From G963704535 sp963704535 (GTDB taxonomy: Bacteria; Chloroflexota; Chloroflexia; Chloroflexales; Roseiflexaceae), in contig OY969916.1 of assembly GCA_963704535.1 (NCBI GenBank), forward strand, positions 124,001-188,000: DNA of 64,000 bases, written 5' to 3'. A model generated the notes under the pieces. The model worked only from the letters and a program-made list of their open reading frames with translations, did not search any database and was not told the origin of the DNA. Below are positions 49,511 through 57,791 of this stretch, piece by piece; positions within the stretch are counted from its first letter, which is position 1; every line of letters starts with the position of its first letter. Made by a program: the position numbers and the translations under genes.

Positions 49511-50465
49511 TTACACCAGGTGACACGCCGCCTGCTGCCCACGCCCCACCGGGCGCAGCTCAGGCACCTCGACCCGGCAGCGCTCCGTGACCAGCGGGCA
49601 GCGTGGGTGGAACCGGCAGCCTGATGGCAAGTTCGAGAGCTGCGGCGGCGTGCCGGGGATGCTGACCAGCTCGGCGTTCGGCTGGGCGATGTCGGGGAAG
49701 GCGCGCAGCAGCCGCTGGGTGTAGGGGTGCTGCGGGCTGTCGAAGACCTGCTCGACCGCGCCGTACTCGGCCACCCGCCCGCCGTACATCACCAGCACCT
49801 TCTGGCAGAACTCGGCCACGATCCCCAGGTCGTGCGTGACGATGATCAGCGCCAGGTCCAGGTCGCGTCGCAGCCGGTCGAGCAGGTCCATGATCTGGGC
49901 CTGGATCATCACGTCGAGCGCGGTGGTCGGCTCGTCGGCCACCAGCAGCTGCGGATTGCACGCTAGCGCCATGGCGATCATGGCGCGCTGGCGCATCCCG
50001 CCGCTGTACTGGTATGGGTACTGCTTGGCGCGCCAGGCCGGGATGCCGACCATGTCGAGCAACTGGCTCACGCGGGCATCGACCTTGTCGCGCGGCCAGG
50101 GCAGGTGGGCCAGGATCGCCTCGCGAATCTGGTCGCCGACCGTGCGTACCGGGTTGAGCGCATTCATCGCGCTCTGGAACACGATCGCCAGGTCGCGCCA
50201 GCGCCGCGTGCGGAACTCGGCCGGGGTCAGCGCCAGCAGATCATCGCCGTCGAAGAGCACCTGGCCGGCGGCCACGCGCCCGGCCGGCGGCAGCAGCCGC
50301 AGCAGCGAGAGCATGGTCCGTGGTCTTGCCGCAGCCGCTCTCGCCCACCAGCCCAAGCGCCTCACCATGCTCAAGCGTGAAGCCGACATCCTCGACCGCC
50401 CGCATGGCCACGCCCTCGGAGGTGATGAACTCGGTGGTCAGGTTGCCTACGTCCAGCAGTGGCAT
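49511..50465 (-). CDS. oppD: Oligopeptide/dipeptide ABC transporter ATP-binding protein D (one frame break)
   Basis: Starts at 50465 (MPLLDVGNLTTEFITSEGVA). Walker A GESGCGKTT is followed by one extra G near 50322 (ACG-G-ACC), shifting the frame; with it removed the sequence continues MLSLLRLLPPAGRV, Q-loop IVFQSAMNALNPV, signature YSGGMRQRAMIAMAL, Walker B LLVADEPTTALD, H-loop IIVTHD, and tail SGCRFHPRCPLVTERC. Otherwise complete, so the break is likely a sequencing error. Partner of oppF. Confidence 0.83.
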
Positions 50466-50484
50466 TGTTCCTCGGCCTGGTGCA

Positions 50485-50735
50485 TTTACGATTTACGATT
50501 TGGGAGATGCGTGATGCGTGATGTGTGATGCGTGATGCGTGGTGTCTGGGCGGCCACGGAGGGCCGACCCTACAGATTCTCGGTTCTTCTGGGTTTGGTG
50601 GGGGGCGAACACGAGGTTCGCCCTTACGTGGTTCTGTGGTGGGGGCGTATACGATACGCCCTTACGTGGCTCCATCCTCCATCCTCGATCCTCCATCCCC
50701 CCTTCACCCTTTCACCCCTTCACCCCCTCACCTTG
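50485..50735. repeat. Dense block of heptameric and palindromic repeats
   Basis: TTTACGA x2 (50485-50498), GATGCGT x5 (50506-50540), one diverged minisatellite unit (50547-50580), two palindromes of the type GGGCGAACACGAGGTTCGCCC and GGGCGTATACGATACGCCC, then CTCCATC x4 (50670-50697) and CTTCACCC-like 8-mers. All lie between oppC and oppD. Confidence 0.75.
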
Positions 50736-51677
50736 TCACCCCTTCATCGTGTCACGCCGCTCCGGCATCAGGTGGTGGCTGCGCGTGCGCGGGTTGACCA
50801 GCTCCTCCAGCACGTAGCCCAGCAGCGTCCAGCCCAGCACGACCCAGACGATGCCCAGGCCGGGCGGGAGGATCGCCCACCAGGCGCCCACCGAGATCGC
50901 GCCGCGCCCGAAGGCGAAGTTGAGCATCGTGCCCCAACTGATGAGCGTCGGGTCGCCCAGGCCCAAGAACGCCAGCCCCGCCTCGCTCAGGATGGCAACC
51001 GAGATCACCAGCGCGTTCTGGGCCAGCAGGATCGGCAGCACCAGCGGCAGGATGTGCCGGCGAATGATATGCAGGTTCGGCGCGCCGATCGCCCGCGCAC
51101 GCAGCACGAACTGGCGCTCTTTGAGCGACAGCACCTGCGCGTACACCAGCCGGGCCGTGCTGGTCCAGCTCAATAGCGCGATCGCCAGGATGATGTTCCA
51201 CAAGCTCGGCCCAAGCAGCGCCACCAGCACCACGTACAGCGGCAGATCGGGAATGACCAGGAAGATGTCGGTCAGGCGCATCAGCAAAGTGCCGGCCCGC
51301 CCGCCGTAGAACCCAGCCAGCAGCCCGATCGTCCCGCCGATCATCACCGTGATCAGCGAGGCGGTGAAGCCGACGATCAGCGAGACGCGCGCGCCGTAGA
51401 TCAGCGCGCTGAAGACATCCTTGCCGCCGTCGTCGGTGCCCAGGGGGTGCTCGGCATCGGGCGGCGCGTAGATCGTGTCGATCCGCGCCCGCACCGGTCG
51501 GTACGGGTCGTAGGGCGCCAGCAGCGGCGCAAAGACCGCCGCGCCGAAGGCCGTCAGCAGCATGACCAGCCCGAGCAAGCCCATCCAGCTTCGGCGCACC
51601 TGCCGCCAGAACGCGCGCAGCCAACCGCGCCCGGTCAGAGCAACGTCCGTGGTTGGTTGTGTGATGATACCGGCCAT
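50736..51677 (-). CDS. oppC: Oligopeptide/dipeptide ABC transporter permease C
   Basis: 313 residues. Five or six helices; the N-terminal helix (SWMGLLGLVMLLTAFGAAVF) precedes a periplasmic loop with EHPLGTDDGGKDVFSALIYG, the DppC/OppC signature, and the EAA loop ARAIGAPNLHIIRRHILPLV. Pairs with oppB. Confidence 0.87.
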   Translation of the reverse strand: MAGIITQPTTDVALTGRGWLRAFWRQVRRSWMGLLGLVMLLTAFGAAVFAPLLAPYDPYRPVRARIDTIYAPPDAEHPLGTDDGGKDVFSALIYGARVSLIVGFTASLITVMIGGTIGLLAGFYGGRAGTLLMRLTDIFLVIPDLPLYVVLVALLGPSLWNIILAIALLSWTSTARLVYAQVLSLKERQFVLRARAIGAPNLHIIRRHILPLVLPILLAQNALVISVAILSEAGLAFLGLGDPTLISWGTMLNFAFGRGAISVGAWWAILPPGLGIVWVVLGWTLLGYVLEELVNPRTRSHHLMPERRDTMKG

Positions 51678-51681
51678 TTAC

Positions 51682-51730
51682 GTGTTGCGTGTTGCGTGTT
51701 GACAACGGACAACGGACAACGGACAACGGA
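51682..51730. repeat. Heptameric repeats GTGTTGC and CAACGGA
   Basis: About three GTGTTGC units and four CAACGGA units fill the whole gap between oppB and oppC. Confidence 0.75.
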
Positions 51731-52732
51731 CTACGTCTGCCTGACGCGCGGGTCGAGATACGCATACAGCAGATCGGCCACCATATTCGCCAGCACCACG
51801 CTGATGGTGAAAAGCAGGAACGCGCCCTGGAGCATCGGGTAGTCGCGCCGGCCGACGGCCTCGAAGACCGCGCTGCCCAAACCCTGCCACGAGAACACGC
51901 TCTCGATCAAGATCGAGCCGCTGACCGTGAAGCCCAGCGTCAGCGCGATCAGCGTGATCACCGGCAGCATCGCATTGGGGAAGGCGTGGTCGCGCAGAAT
52001 CTGCGTGTCGGTCAGCCCCTTGGCCTTGGCAGTCAGGATGTAATCCTCGTTCAGCACCTCCAGCACCGAGCTACGCATAATCAGCATAAACTCGCCCAGC
52101 AAAATAATCGTCAGCGTCAGCGTGGGCATGATCAGATGGCGTCCCACATCCAGCGCCTGCTCCCAAAACGAGGCGAAGTCGGCGCCGGCGGTGCGGATGC
52201 CGCCCACCGGCAGCGCCAGGTAGCTGCTGCCGACGATCAGCAGAATGATCCCCAGGAAGAACGTTGGCAGCGCCCAGGTGAACAAGCCGAACATCAGCGT
52301 GGTCAGATCCAGCGCCGTGCCCCGGCGCCAGGCCGCCAGCAGCCCCATCCCGATCCCGATTGTGATCGCCAGGAACTGGCCGATCGTCACCAGCAGCACC
52401 GTGTTGACCAGCCGCTCGCGCAGCAGGTCGGCGACCGGGCGGTTGAAGTTGTAGGAGATGCCCAGGTCGCCGCGCAGCAGGTTGCCGAAGTAGCGGAAGA
52501 ACTGGCTGTCGAACGGGCTGTCGTCGGCGAAGTTGATCAGCAGAGGCTTATCCAGCCCGAAGCGCCGGCGGATGGCCTCCTGGGCCTCGCGGGTCAGCCG
52601 TGGGTCGCGAACGCCGGCCTTGGCCGGGTCGCCCGGCAGCACGCGGAACAGGAAGAAGTTGAGCGTGATCACGAAGATGATCGTGAACAGCGCCCAGGCC
52701 AGCCGCCGGATCAGATAATCGCTACGGCTCAT
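51731..52732 (-). CDS. oppB: Oligopeptide/dipeptide ABC transporter permease B
   Basis: 333 residues. Opening YLIRRLAWALFTIIFVITLN and FFLFRVLPGDPA is the standard OppB/DppB start; six helices; EAA loop RAKGLTDTQILRDHAFPN in the form TAKAKGLTDTQILRDHAFPN. The end LLYAYLDPRVRQT is canonical (YxxxDPRxR). Confidence 0.88.
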   Translation of the reverse strand: MSRSDYLIRRLAWALFTIIFVITLNFFLFRVLPGDPAKAGVRDPRLTREAQEAIRRRFGLDKPLLINFADDSPFDSQFFRYFGNLLRGDLGISYNFNRPVADLLRERLVNTVLLVTIGQFLAITIGIGMGLLAAWRRGTALDLTTLMFGLFTWALPTFFLGIILLIVGSSYLALPVGGIRTAGADFASFWEQALDVGRHLIMPTLTLTIILLGEFMLIMRSSVLEVLNEDYILTAKAKGLTDTQILRDHAFPNAMLPVITLIALTLGFTVSGSILIESVFSWQGLGSAVFEAVGRRDYPMLQGAFLLFTISVVLANMVADLLYAYLDPRVRQT

Positions 52733-52774
52733 AAGACAAGACTTCGCATGGCACCGCTCGACTTTACAATGTGG

Positions 52775-52820
52775 GTGGGGGGAGACTGAGGGGGCAGCCC
52801 CCTCAAACCCCCTTTCTTCT
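52775..52820. repeat. Dispersed palindromic element, copy D
   Basis: Core ACTGAGGGGGC/AGCCCCCTCAAACCCC between oppA and oppB; outer arms not retained. Confidence 0.65.
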
Positions 52821-52831
52821 TAGAACTGTAT

Positions 52832-54591
52832 CTACTGCACCGCCGAGATCGCGACCAGCGAGATCCGGCTGGAGAGAGTCTGCAAGCCCTGCGGGTCGAT
52901 CACCCAGCCCTGGAAGCGGTCGCTGCGGTAGGCCTCAAGCTTCTGCGGGTAGTAGGGGATGATGTAGGGCACGTCGCGCACGATGATCTCCTGGAGCTTG
53001 TGGAACAGCTCAATGCGCTTCTGGCGGTCGGCGGTGACTTGCTGCTCCTGGTAGAACTGATCGTACTCCGGGTTCGAGTAGCCGGACTCGCCCACGCCGG
53101 TGGTGATATTCTCGGTGGTGAGAATGCCGAGTAGCGAGGACGGATCAGGGCCGGCGCTCCAGCCCCACTGGATCACATCGTAGTCGAAGGCCGGGCAGCA
53201 AGCCGCCGTCAGCGCGTCGGCCTCGATCGCCTGAATGTCGATCGCGACGCCGACCTGCATCCACATCTCGCCCAGCAGCTCGGCGAAGCGCGGCCCCTCG
53301 GCGGCATACTGGTCCGAAGGGTAGCTATAGCGGAAGCGCAGCGGCTTGCTGGGGTCGCCGGGCATCTCGCGCACGCCATCGCCGTCGCTGTCCTTGTAGC
53401 CGGCGTCTTCGAGCAACTGCTTGGCCTTCTCCGGCTCATACCCATAATCCTGGAGCCCGCCGTGGAACGCATCGCCGTGCCCAGGCAGCACCAGGCTCAA
53501 CCCAGGCGCGGCCAGCCCCAGTTGCACCACATCGATCAGCTGCTGCTTATCGATCGCGTAGGCCAGCGCCTGGCGCACCTTGACATCGCGCAGCGCCGGG
53601 TGGCCGGTACACTTGCCGTCATCCGGGGGACAGTTCTCCGGCTCGGTGACATCGAAGATAATATCGACCAGGCGCAGATCGTTGCCGATCTCGATCTTGA
53701 CGTTCGAACTCGCTCCGGAGCGCCCGCACCACAGTGTTCTGCGGCTCGATCAGCTCGACCTCGCCGGTCTTGAGCGCCTGCACCATCGCGTCGTCATTGC
53801 CGAACACCCGGAAGATCACCTCGTCGATCTTGGGCGGCGTCAGGTAGTGATCCTTCTTGGCCTTCAGCCGGGTGAACTCGCCCGGCTTGAACTCGGCCAG
53901 CGTAAACGGTCCCGAGCCGATCATCTCCAGGTTCTCGAACTCAACCGCCGATTGCTCGTCCTTGAACTGCTCCCAAATATGCTTGGGGAGAATCGGCACC
54001 GCTGAAAAACGCTCATCCGTGTTGGCGACCGGCCCCTCGAACACGATCACCACGGTGGCCGGGTCGGGGGTCTCGATCTTCTCGATCAGCGTGGTGTAAT
54101 CCTTGAGCAGCGCGAACGCCTCGAAGTTGCGGATCATATTGTAGGTGAACGCCACATCCTCCGACGTCACCGGCTTGCCGTCGTGCCACATCGCCCCCTC
54201 GTGCAGCTTGAACGTCCAGGTCTTGCCGTCGGCGGCGACCGTGAACTCTTTGGCGAGTTGCGGCTGCGGCTGGTTGCGTAGGTCGGTGGAGATCAGCGTG
54301 TCGTAAACCAGGGTATAGATGTCGAACGACTCTGAAAGGTAGCCGGCGCCGGGGTTGAGCGAGTTCGGGCGCGGCGGTGCGGCCGATGCGGAGCGTGCCG
54401 CCCTCGGCAGCATCAGCGGGAGCCTGGGCGGCCGGCGCGCTGGTGGCTGGGGCTGCGGGAGCCTGTGTCGCCTGGTCGGCGGGTGCAGCGGGCGCGGTCG
54501 TGGGAGCGACGGTCTGCGGCGCCCCGCCGCAAGCCGCAAGCACGACAGCGAGCAGCAGCAGGGCTGCGCTGCTCAATCGAGGCCGGGACAT
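52832..54591 (-). CDS. oppA: Oligopeptide ABC transporter substrate-binding lipoprotein (two frame breaks)
   Basis: Start 54591, RBS GGAGTGCCAG. Signal peptide MSRPRLSSAALLLLAVVLAA with lipobox AAC, then an Ala/Pro/Thr linker. The frame moves +1 near 54375 (RIGRTAA then NSLNPGAGYLSE) and near 53705 (NTVVRALRSE then NVKIEIGNDLRLVDIIFDV). Family 5 extracellular solute-binding motifs: WTFKLHEGAMWHDGKPVTSE, DVAFTYNMI, VRQALAYAIDKQQLI, and the C-terminal YYPQKLEAYRSDRFQGW. About 585 residues after repair. First gene of the operon. Confidence 0.82.
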
Positions 54592-54640
54592 CTGGCACTC
54601 CTTTCGTCGATCTCTTCCAAACGCCGGCACAACCACATTC

Positions 54641-54690
54641 GTGGTGGAAAGGGACCTTGAGGGGCAGCCCTCAAATTCCCCGTTTAGAAA
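54641..54690. repeat. Dispersed palindromic element, copy E
   Basis: GGTGGAAAGGGACCTTGAGG then GGC/AGCCCTCAAATTCCCC. Upstream of oppA. Confidence 0.7.
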
Positions 54691-54854
54691 GTCGCTTCAT
54701 GGATTTCGTCGCGCGGTAGCGCCAGCATACTACGAGATCCACCGGCTGTCAATTTACTAGAGAGCGTATAATATTGGTTAAGAGCGAATAATGTAACCAA
54801 ACCAGCGACGTGAACGTCGTGTATTGGTGGCACTGTATCTGCATAACCCCCAAT

Positions 54855-54958
54855 GAGAAACTGTTTGAAAAGGGCATGATCTCGCCTACAAACTATGGTG
54901 GAAAGGGATTCTTGAGGGGCGACCCCTCAAACTCCCCCCTTTTCAAACAGTCTATGAG
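54855..54958. repeat. Dispersed palindromic element, copy F
   Basis: Full-length copy: left arm ACTGTTTGAAAAGGGCA, inner GGGATTCTTGAGGGGC/GACCCCTCAAACTCCCC, right arm CCTTTTCAAACAGTCT. Together with copy E it fills the 386-base gap between oppA and the P450 gene. Confidence 0.8.
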
Positions 54959-54977
54959 TTTCGTGTCGTAAAGGAGC

Positions 54978-56246
54978 ATGCTAGTGTCCACCGTAGCTTC
55001 AATCTCGCCGGACCCTTATTCGCTGTTTACGCCAACCGCGCTGGCAAACCCCTACCCGGTGTACGACCGCCTGCGCGCCGAAGATCCAGTCCATTGGGAC
55101 GACCAATTTCATGCCTGGCTCCTAACCCGCTACGCCGATGTCAAAACCTTCATGTACGACCCGCGCGCCTCCTCGAAGCTTGGGCATAGGGACGAATTCG
55201 CCGGTCTGCCCGATGACCTTCAGGAGCAGGTGGCCAATATCTATCATTTCCTCTCGCTGTGGCTGGCAGCGATGGACCCACCCGAGCACCGGCGGCTGCG
55301 GCACCTGCTCAACGCCAGCTTCAAGCCGCAATTGGTGGAGAATCTGCGCCCGCGCATTCAAGACATCGCCGACGAACTGCTCGACGCCGTCCAGGATGCC
55401 AATCAGATCGAGTTCATGAGCGACTTCGCCTACCCGTTGCCGGCCATGGTCATCGCCGATATGCTGGGCATGCCCGCCAGTGAGCGGATGCTCCTGCGCG
55501 GCTGGTCGCAGAAGATCATGGCGTTCGTACAGTTCGGCCAGCGCTCGGAGCGAACGGTGATCGAAGGAATGCACCAAACGATCCAGGAGCTGTACGCCTA
55601 CTTGCGTGTGATTATCGCCGACCGACGCCGGGCGCCCCAGGACGATCTGCTCAGCAACCTACTCACCGCCGAGGAGCAGGGCATGGTGCTCAGCGAGGAG
55701 GAGCTGTTGTCCACCTGTGCGCTGCTGCTCTTCGCCGGCCACGAGACGACGATGAACCTGCTCGGCAACGGCCTGCTGGCCTGCTTCGAGCACCCCGATC
55801 AATACGAGCTGCTCAAAGCCGACCTCTCGCTCGTCCCGGCTGCCGTCGAGGAGATGCTGCGCTATCGGGGTCCGGTACACTTGACGGTACGCTCGGCCAA
55901 GGAGGATATCGAGATCGGCGGCAAGCGCATCCGGGCCGGGGAGATCATCATGCCTTGCCTGGGTGCGGCAAATCACGATCCGGCCCAGTTCCCCGACCCA
56001 CACAGGTTCGACATTCGCCGGCCGAACGTGGACACGCAGCTTGCCTTTGGGCATGGTATCCACTTCTGTCTGGGCGCGCCGCTGGCCCGATTGGAAGGCC
56101 AGATCGCCTTCCCAACCCTGCTGCGCCGTCTGCCGGGGCTTCAGGGCGTGGTGGAGGAGGCGACATGGCGTGAGTCGGTATCGTTGCGTGGCCTGAGCAA
56201 GCTGCCTGTTACCTTCGACCACGTTCGCCCGCGCCGCGAAGGCTAG
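54978..56246 (+). CDS. Cytochrome P450 (CYP107-like)
   Basis: 422 residues from ATG 54978, but that lies only two bases from AAAGGAGC; GTG 54984 (giving MSTVASISPDPYSLF) has better spacing and is the likelier start. Soluble bacterial class I P450: I-helix LLLFAGHETTMNLLGNGLLA, ExxR as EEMLRYRGPV, heme loop FGHGIHFCLGAPLARLEGQI with Cys ligand. Length and motifs fit the CYP107 macrolide/antibiotic-type group. Redox partners absent. Confidence 0.9.
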   Translation: MLVSTVASISPDPYSLFTPTALANPYPVYDRLRAEDPVHWDDQFHAWLLTRYADVKTFMYDPRASSKLGHRDEFAGLPDDLQEQVANIYHFLSLWLAAMDPPEHRRLRHLLNASFKPQLVENLRPRIQDIADELLDAVQDANQIEFMSDFAYPLPAMVIADMLGMPASERMLLRGWSQKIMAFVQFGQRSERTVIEGMHQTIQELYAYLRVIIADRRRAPQDDLLSNLLTAEEQGMVLSEEELLSTCALLLFAGHETTMNLLGNGLLACFEHPDQYELLKADLSLVPAAVEEMLRYRGPVHLTVRSAKEDIEIGGKRIRAGEIIMPCLGAANHDPAQFPDPHRFDIRRPNVDTQLAFGHGIHFCLGAPLARLEGQIAFPTLLRRLPGLQGVVEEATWRESVSLRGLSKLPVTFDHVRPRREG

Positions 56247-56280
56247 TGGGTCACTTGATTTGTACGCCGCCTTTGTCTGT

Positions 56281-56347
56281 GTTGCGTATTGCGTGTTGCG
56301 TGTTGCGTCGCGCTGACACGCAACACGCAATACGCAACACGCAACAC
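56281..56347. repeat. Heptameric repeat GTTGCGT hairpin
   Basis: Four GTTGCGT/ATTGCGT units, short loop, then four CACGCAA/TACGCAA units: a near-perfect inverted repeat with arms of about 28 bases, placed between convergent genes where it may act as terminator. Confidence 0.8.
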
Positions 56348-56355
56348 AGGCTGTA

Positions 56356-56895
56356 CTAGCTCTGCGCCTCCTGGCTACGCAAGTACTCCGCATATTCGAC
56401 CGTGAACTCGCGCGCCTGCGCGAAGTCGGTCGAGCGCTGCGAAAGCGCCTCCACCACCACCTCTTTGCCCGTCGCGGTCAGGGCGATGATCTCCGGTCGG
56501 CGGGGAACGTGAAACCGGGTGTGGTCGTGGTGGGTAATGGTGACGATCGTGCCGAGCGCCTCGCCGCCCGCTGTGGTCACGGTGCTCCACATCCAGCGCT
56601 GCTGGTCGGTCTCTTCCTGCGTCCCCCATTCGCGCGAGATATCGAAATCGCCGGGGAGTTTCGGCTCCAGGCGCAGCCCGGCCTGCTTGATCTGGCGGTG
56701 AATAGGCCGGAACAGCAGGTCAAGGAATGTCCCATACGCCATATCGCCGGCCCGGTTGTAGGCGTCCAGCAGCTTCTCATGATTGGTCTGGAGCAGGGTC
56801 TGCCAGGTGTTCGCGATATGCTCCTCGATATGGCGCCCCAGCGCATGAATATCGCGTTGCTTGTCGCCTGAGAGAACGATCGGTGATGAGGCCAT
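56356..56895 (-). CDS. Hypothetical protein
   Basis: 179 residues, acidic/basic mixed, no signal or membrane segment: MASSPIVLSGDKQRDIHALG, RHIEEHIANTWQTLLQTNHE, then ITHHDHTRFHVPRRPEIIAL. Frame intact with good codon use. No family recognised. Flanked by heptamer hairpins on both sides. Confidence 0.55.
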   Translation of the reverse strand: MASSPIVLSGDKQRDIHALGRHIEEHIANTWQTLLQTNHEKLLDAYNRAGDMAYGTFLDLLFRPIHRQIKQAGLRLEPKLPGDFDISREWGTQEETDQQRWMWSTVTTAGGEALGTIVTITHHDHTRFHVPRRPEIIALTATGKEVVVEALSQRSTDFAQAREFTVEYAEYLRSQEAQS

Positions 56896-56913
56896 GCAAA
56901 ACCACCTTTCTTT

Positions 56914-56985
56914 GTGTTACGTGTTACGTGTTGCGTGTTGCGTGTTGCGTGATTCGGCGCGACGCAACACGCAACACGTAACACG
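56914..56985. repeat. Heptameric repeat GTGTTAC/GTGTTGC hairpin
   Basis: About five GTGTTRC units, GATTCGGCGC loop, then ACGCAAC/ACGTAAC units in complementary order. Same family as 56281. Confidence 0.78.
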
Positions 56986-56999
56986 AGCTGGCTAACGTG

Positions 57000-57036
57000 A
57001 AAAAGGGGGAGTTTGAGGGGTCGCCCCTCAAGAATA
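57000..57036. repeat. Dispersed palindromic element, copy G
   Basis: AAAAAGGGGGAGTTTGAGGG then GTC/GCCCCTCAAGAA; inner part only. Confidence 0.7.
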
Positions 57037-57105
57037 GACCATCCCACATTTTCATGCATCAGTGTGCGCCCCGCGCATGGAGTCTCATTTAAAAATCGAG
57101 AGTCT

Positions 57106-57576
57106 CTAAACCTCCCCATCTGGCGAGGGTGGCGTGTGCTGTTCAAGGCTCGCCCGTACCTGGTGGAGCACCATGAGGGCCGTTCGCAAGTCGGCCAGCG
57201 TGTGTGCGCCACCGATCTGGTTGGCCCAATTGGCATGGCGCTGCTCGACATAATCAAGTGCTGCGCGCCCTTTTGCAGTCATGATCATCAGCTTGGCGCG
57301 GCGGTGATGCGGATTCTCGGCGTACTCAATCAGGCCCTCCTCGGCCAGGCTGTCGGCGGTCTGCTGCACGCTTTGGCGGGTCAGCCCCATGGTGCGGGCG
57401 ACGTGAGCGACCGGGATTGGGCCATGCTCGACCACGCCGAGGACTTGCCAGCGCGCGCTGCTCAGACCAACCGGCTCGGTCAGGGTATCGCCCGCATCCA
57501 GCAGCAGCCGATTGACGCGGAAGACTTCGAGGATTAATTCGGTGAACACGTCGCCATGTGGATTCAGTTTGCTCAT
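57106..57576 (-). CDS. MarR family transcriptional regulator
   Basis: 156 residues from 57576 (MSKLNPHGDVFTELILEVFR). Winged helix: SSARWQVLGVVEHGPIPVAH, VARTMGLTRQSVQQTADSLA, EEGLIEYAENPHHRRAKLMI then MTAKG, the usual MarR recognition helix and wing DPxDRR variant. The promoter (57585-57613) places transcription start only about two bases before the ATG, so the mRNA is probably leaderless. Divergent from the S9 peptidase gene. Confidence 0.85.
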   Translation of the reverse strand: MSKLNPHGDVFTELILEVFRVNRLLLDAGDTLTEPVGLSSARWQVLGVVEHGPIPVAHVARTMGLTRQSVQQTADSLAEEGLIEYAENPHHRRAKLMIMTAKGRAALDYVEQRHANWANQIGGAHTLADLRTALMVLHQVRASLEQHTPPSPDGEV

Positions 57577-57577
57577 A

Positions 57578-57613
57578 TGACAGGATATTACCATATTGGC
57601 AAGTACCTGTCAA
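57578..57613 (-). promoter_or_regulatory. Strong sigma-70-type promoter with inverted repeat
   Basis: Minus strand TTGACA (complement of 57608-57613), 17-base spacer, TAATAT (complement of 57585-57590). The inverted repeat TGACAGG (57578-57584) and CCTGTCA (57606-57612) spans it, a candidate autoregulatory MarR operator. Confidence 0.65.
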
Positions 57614-57681
57614 TAAGAAGAGGTACGCTGTGGCGTCCGCAATGCCGCTATTGCCTGCGGCAGCAAGGTACTTCACCTCTT

Positions 57682-57727
57682 TTTTATCGTGGATTTTTGC
57701 CCGACCGGGCAAAAATCCACGATAAAA
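57682..57727. repeat. Perfect 22-base-pair hairpin
   Basis: Arms TTTTATCGTGGATTTTTGCC (then CG) and its exact complement with a 2-base AC loop; outer GGTAC/GTACC pairs extend it. Located in the promoter region of the S9 peptidase. Could be a transcription terminator, cruciform or transposon-derived palindrome. Confidence 0.7.
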
Positions 57728-57791
57728 GGAAGAAAAAGGTACCGCAATTTGCAGTACAATACGCCGCAATCAGAAAATAAGGGGAGCACCA

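Noticed and set aside
51689..52789. 366-residue plus-strand open frame opposite oppB
   Set aside because: Gln/Arg/His-rich antisense composition; oppB is certain.
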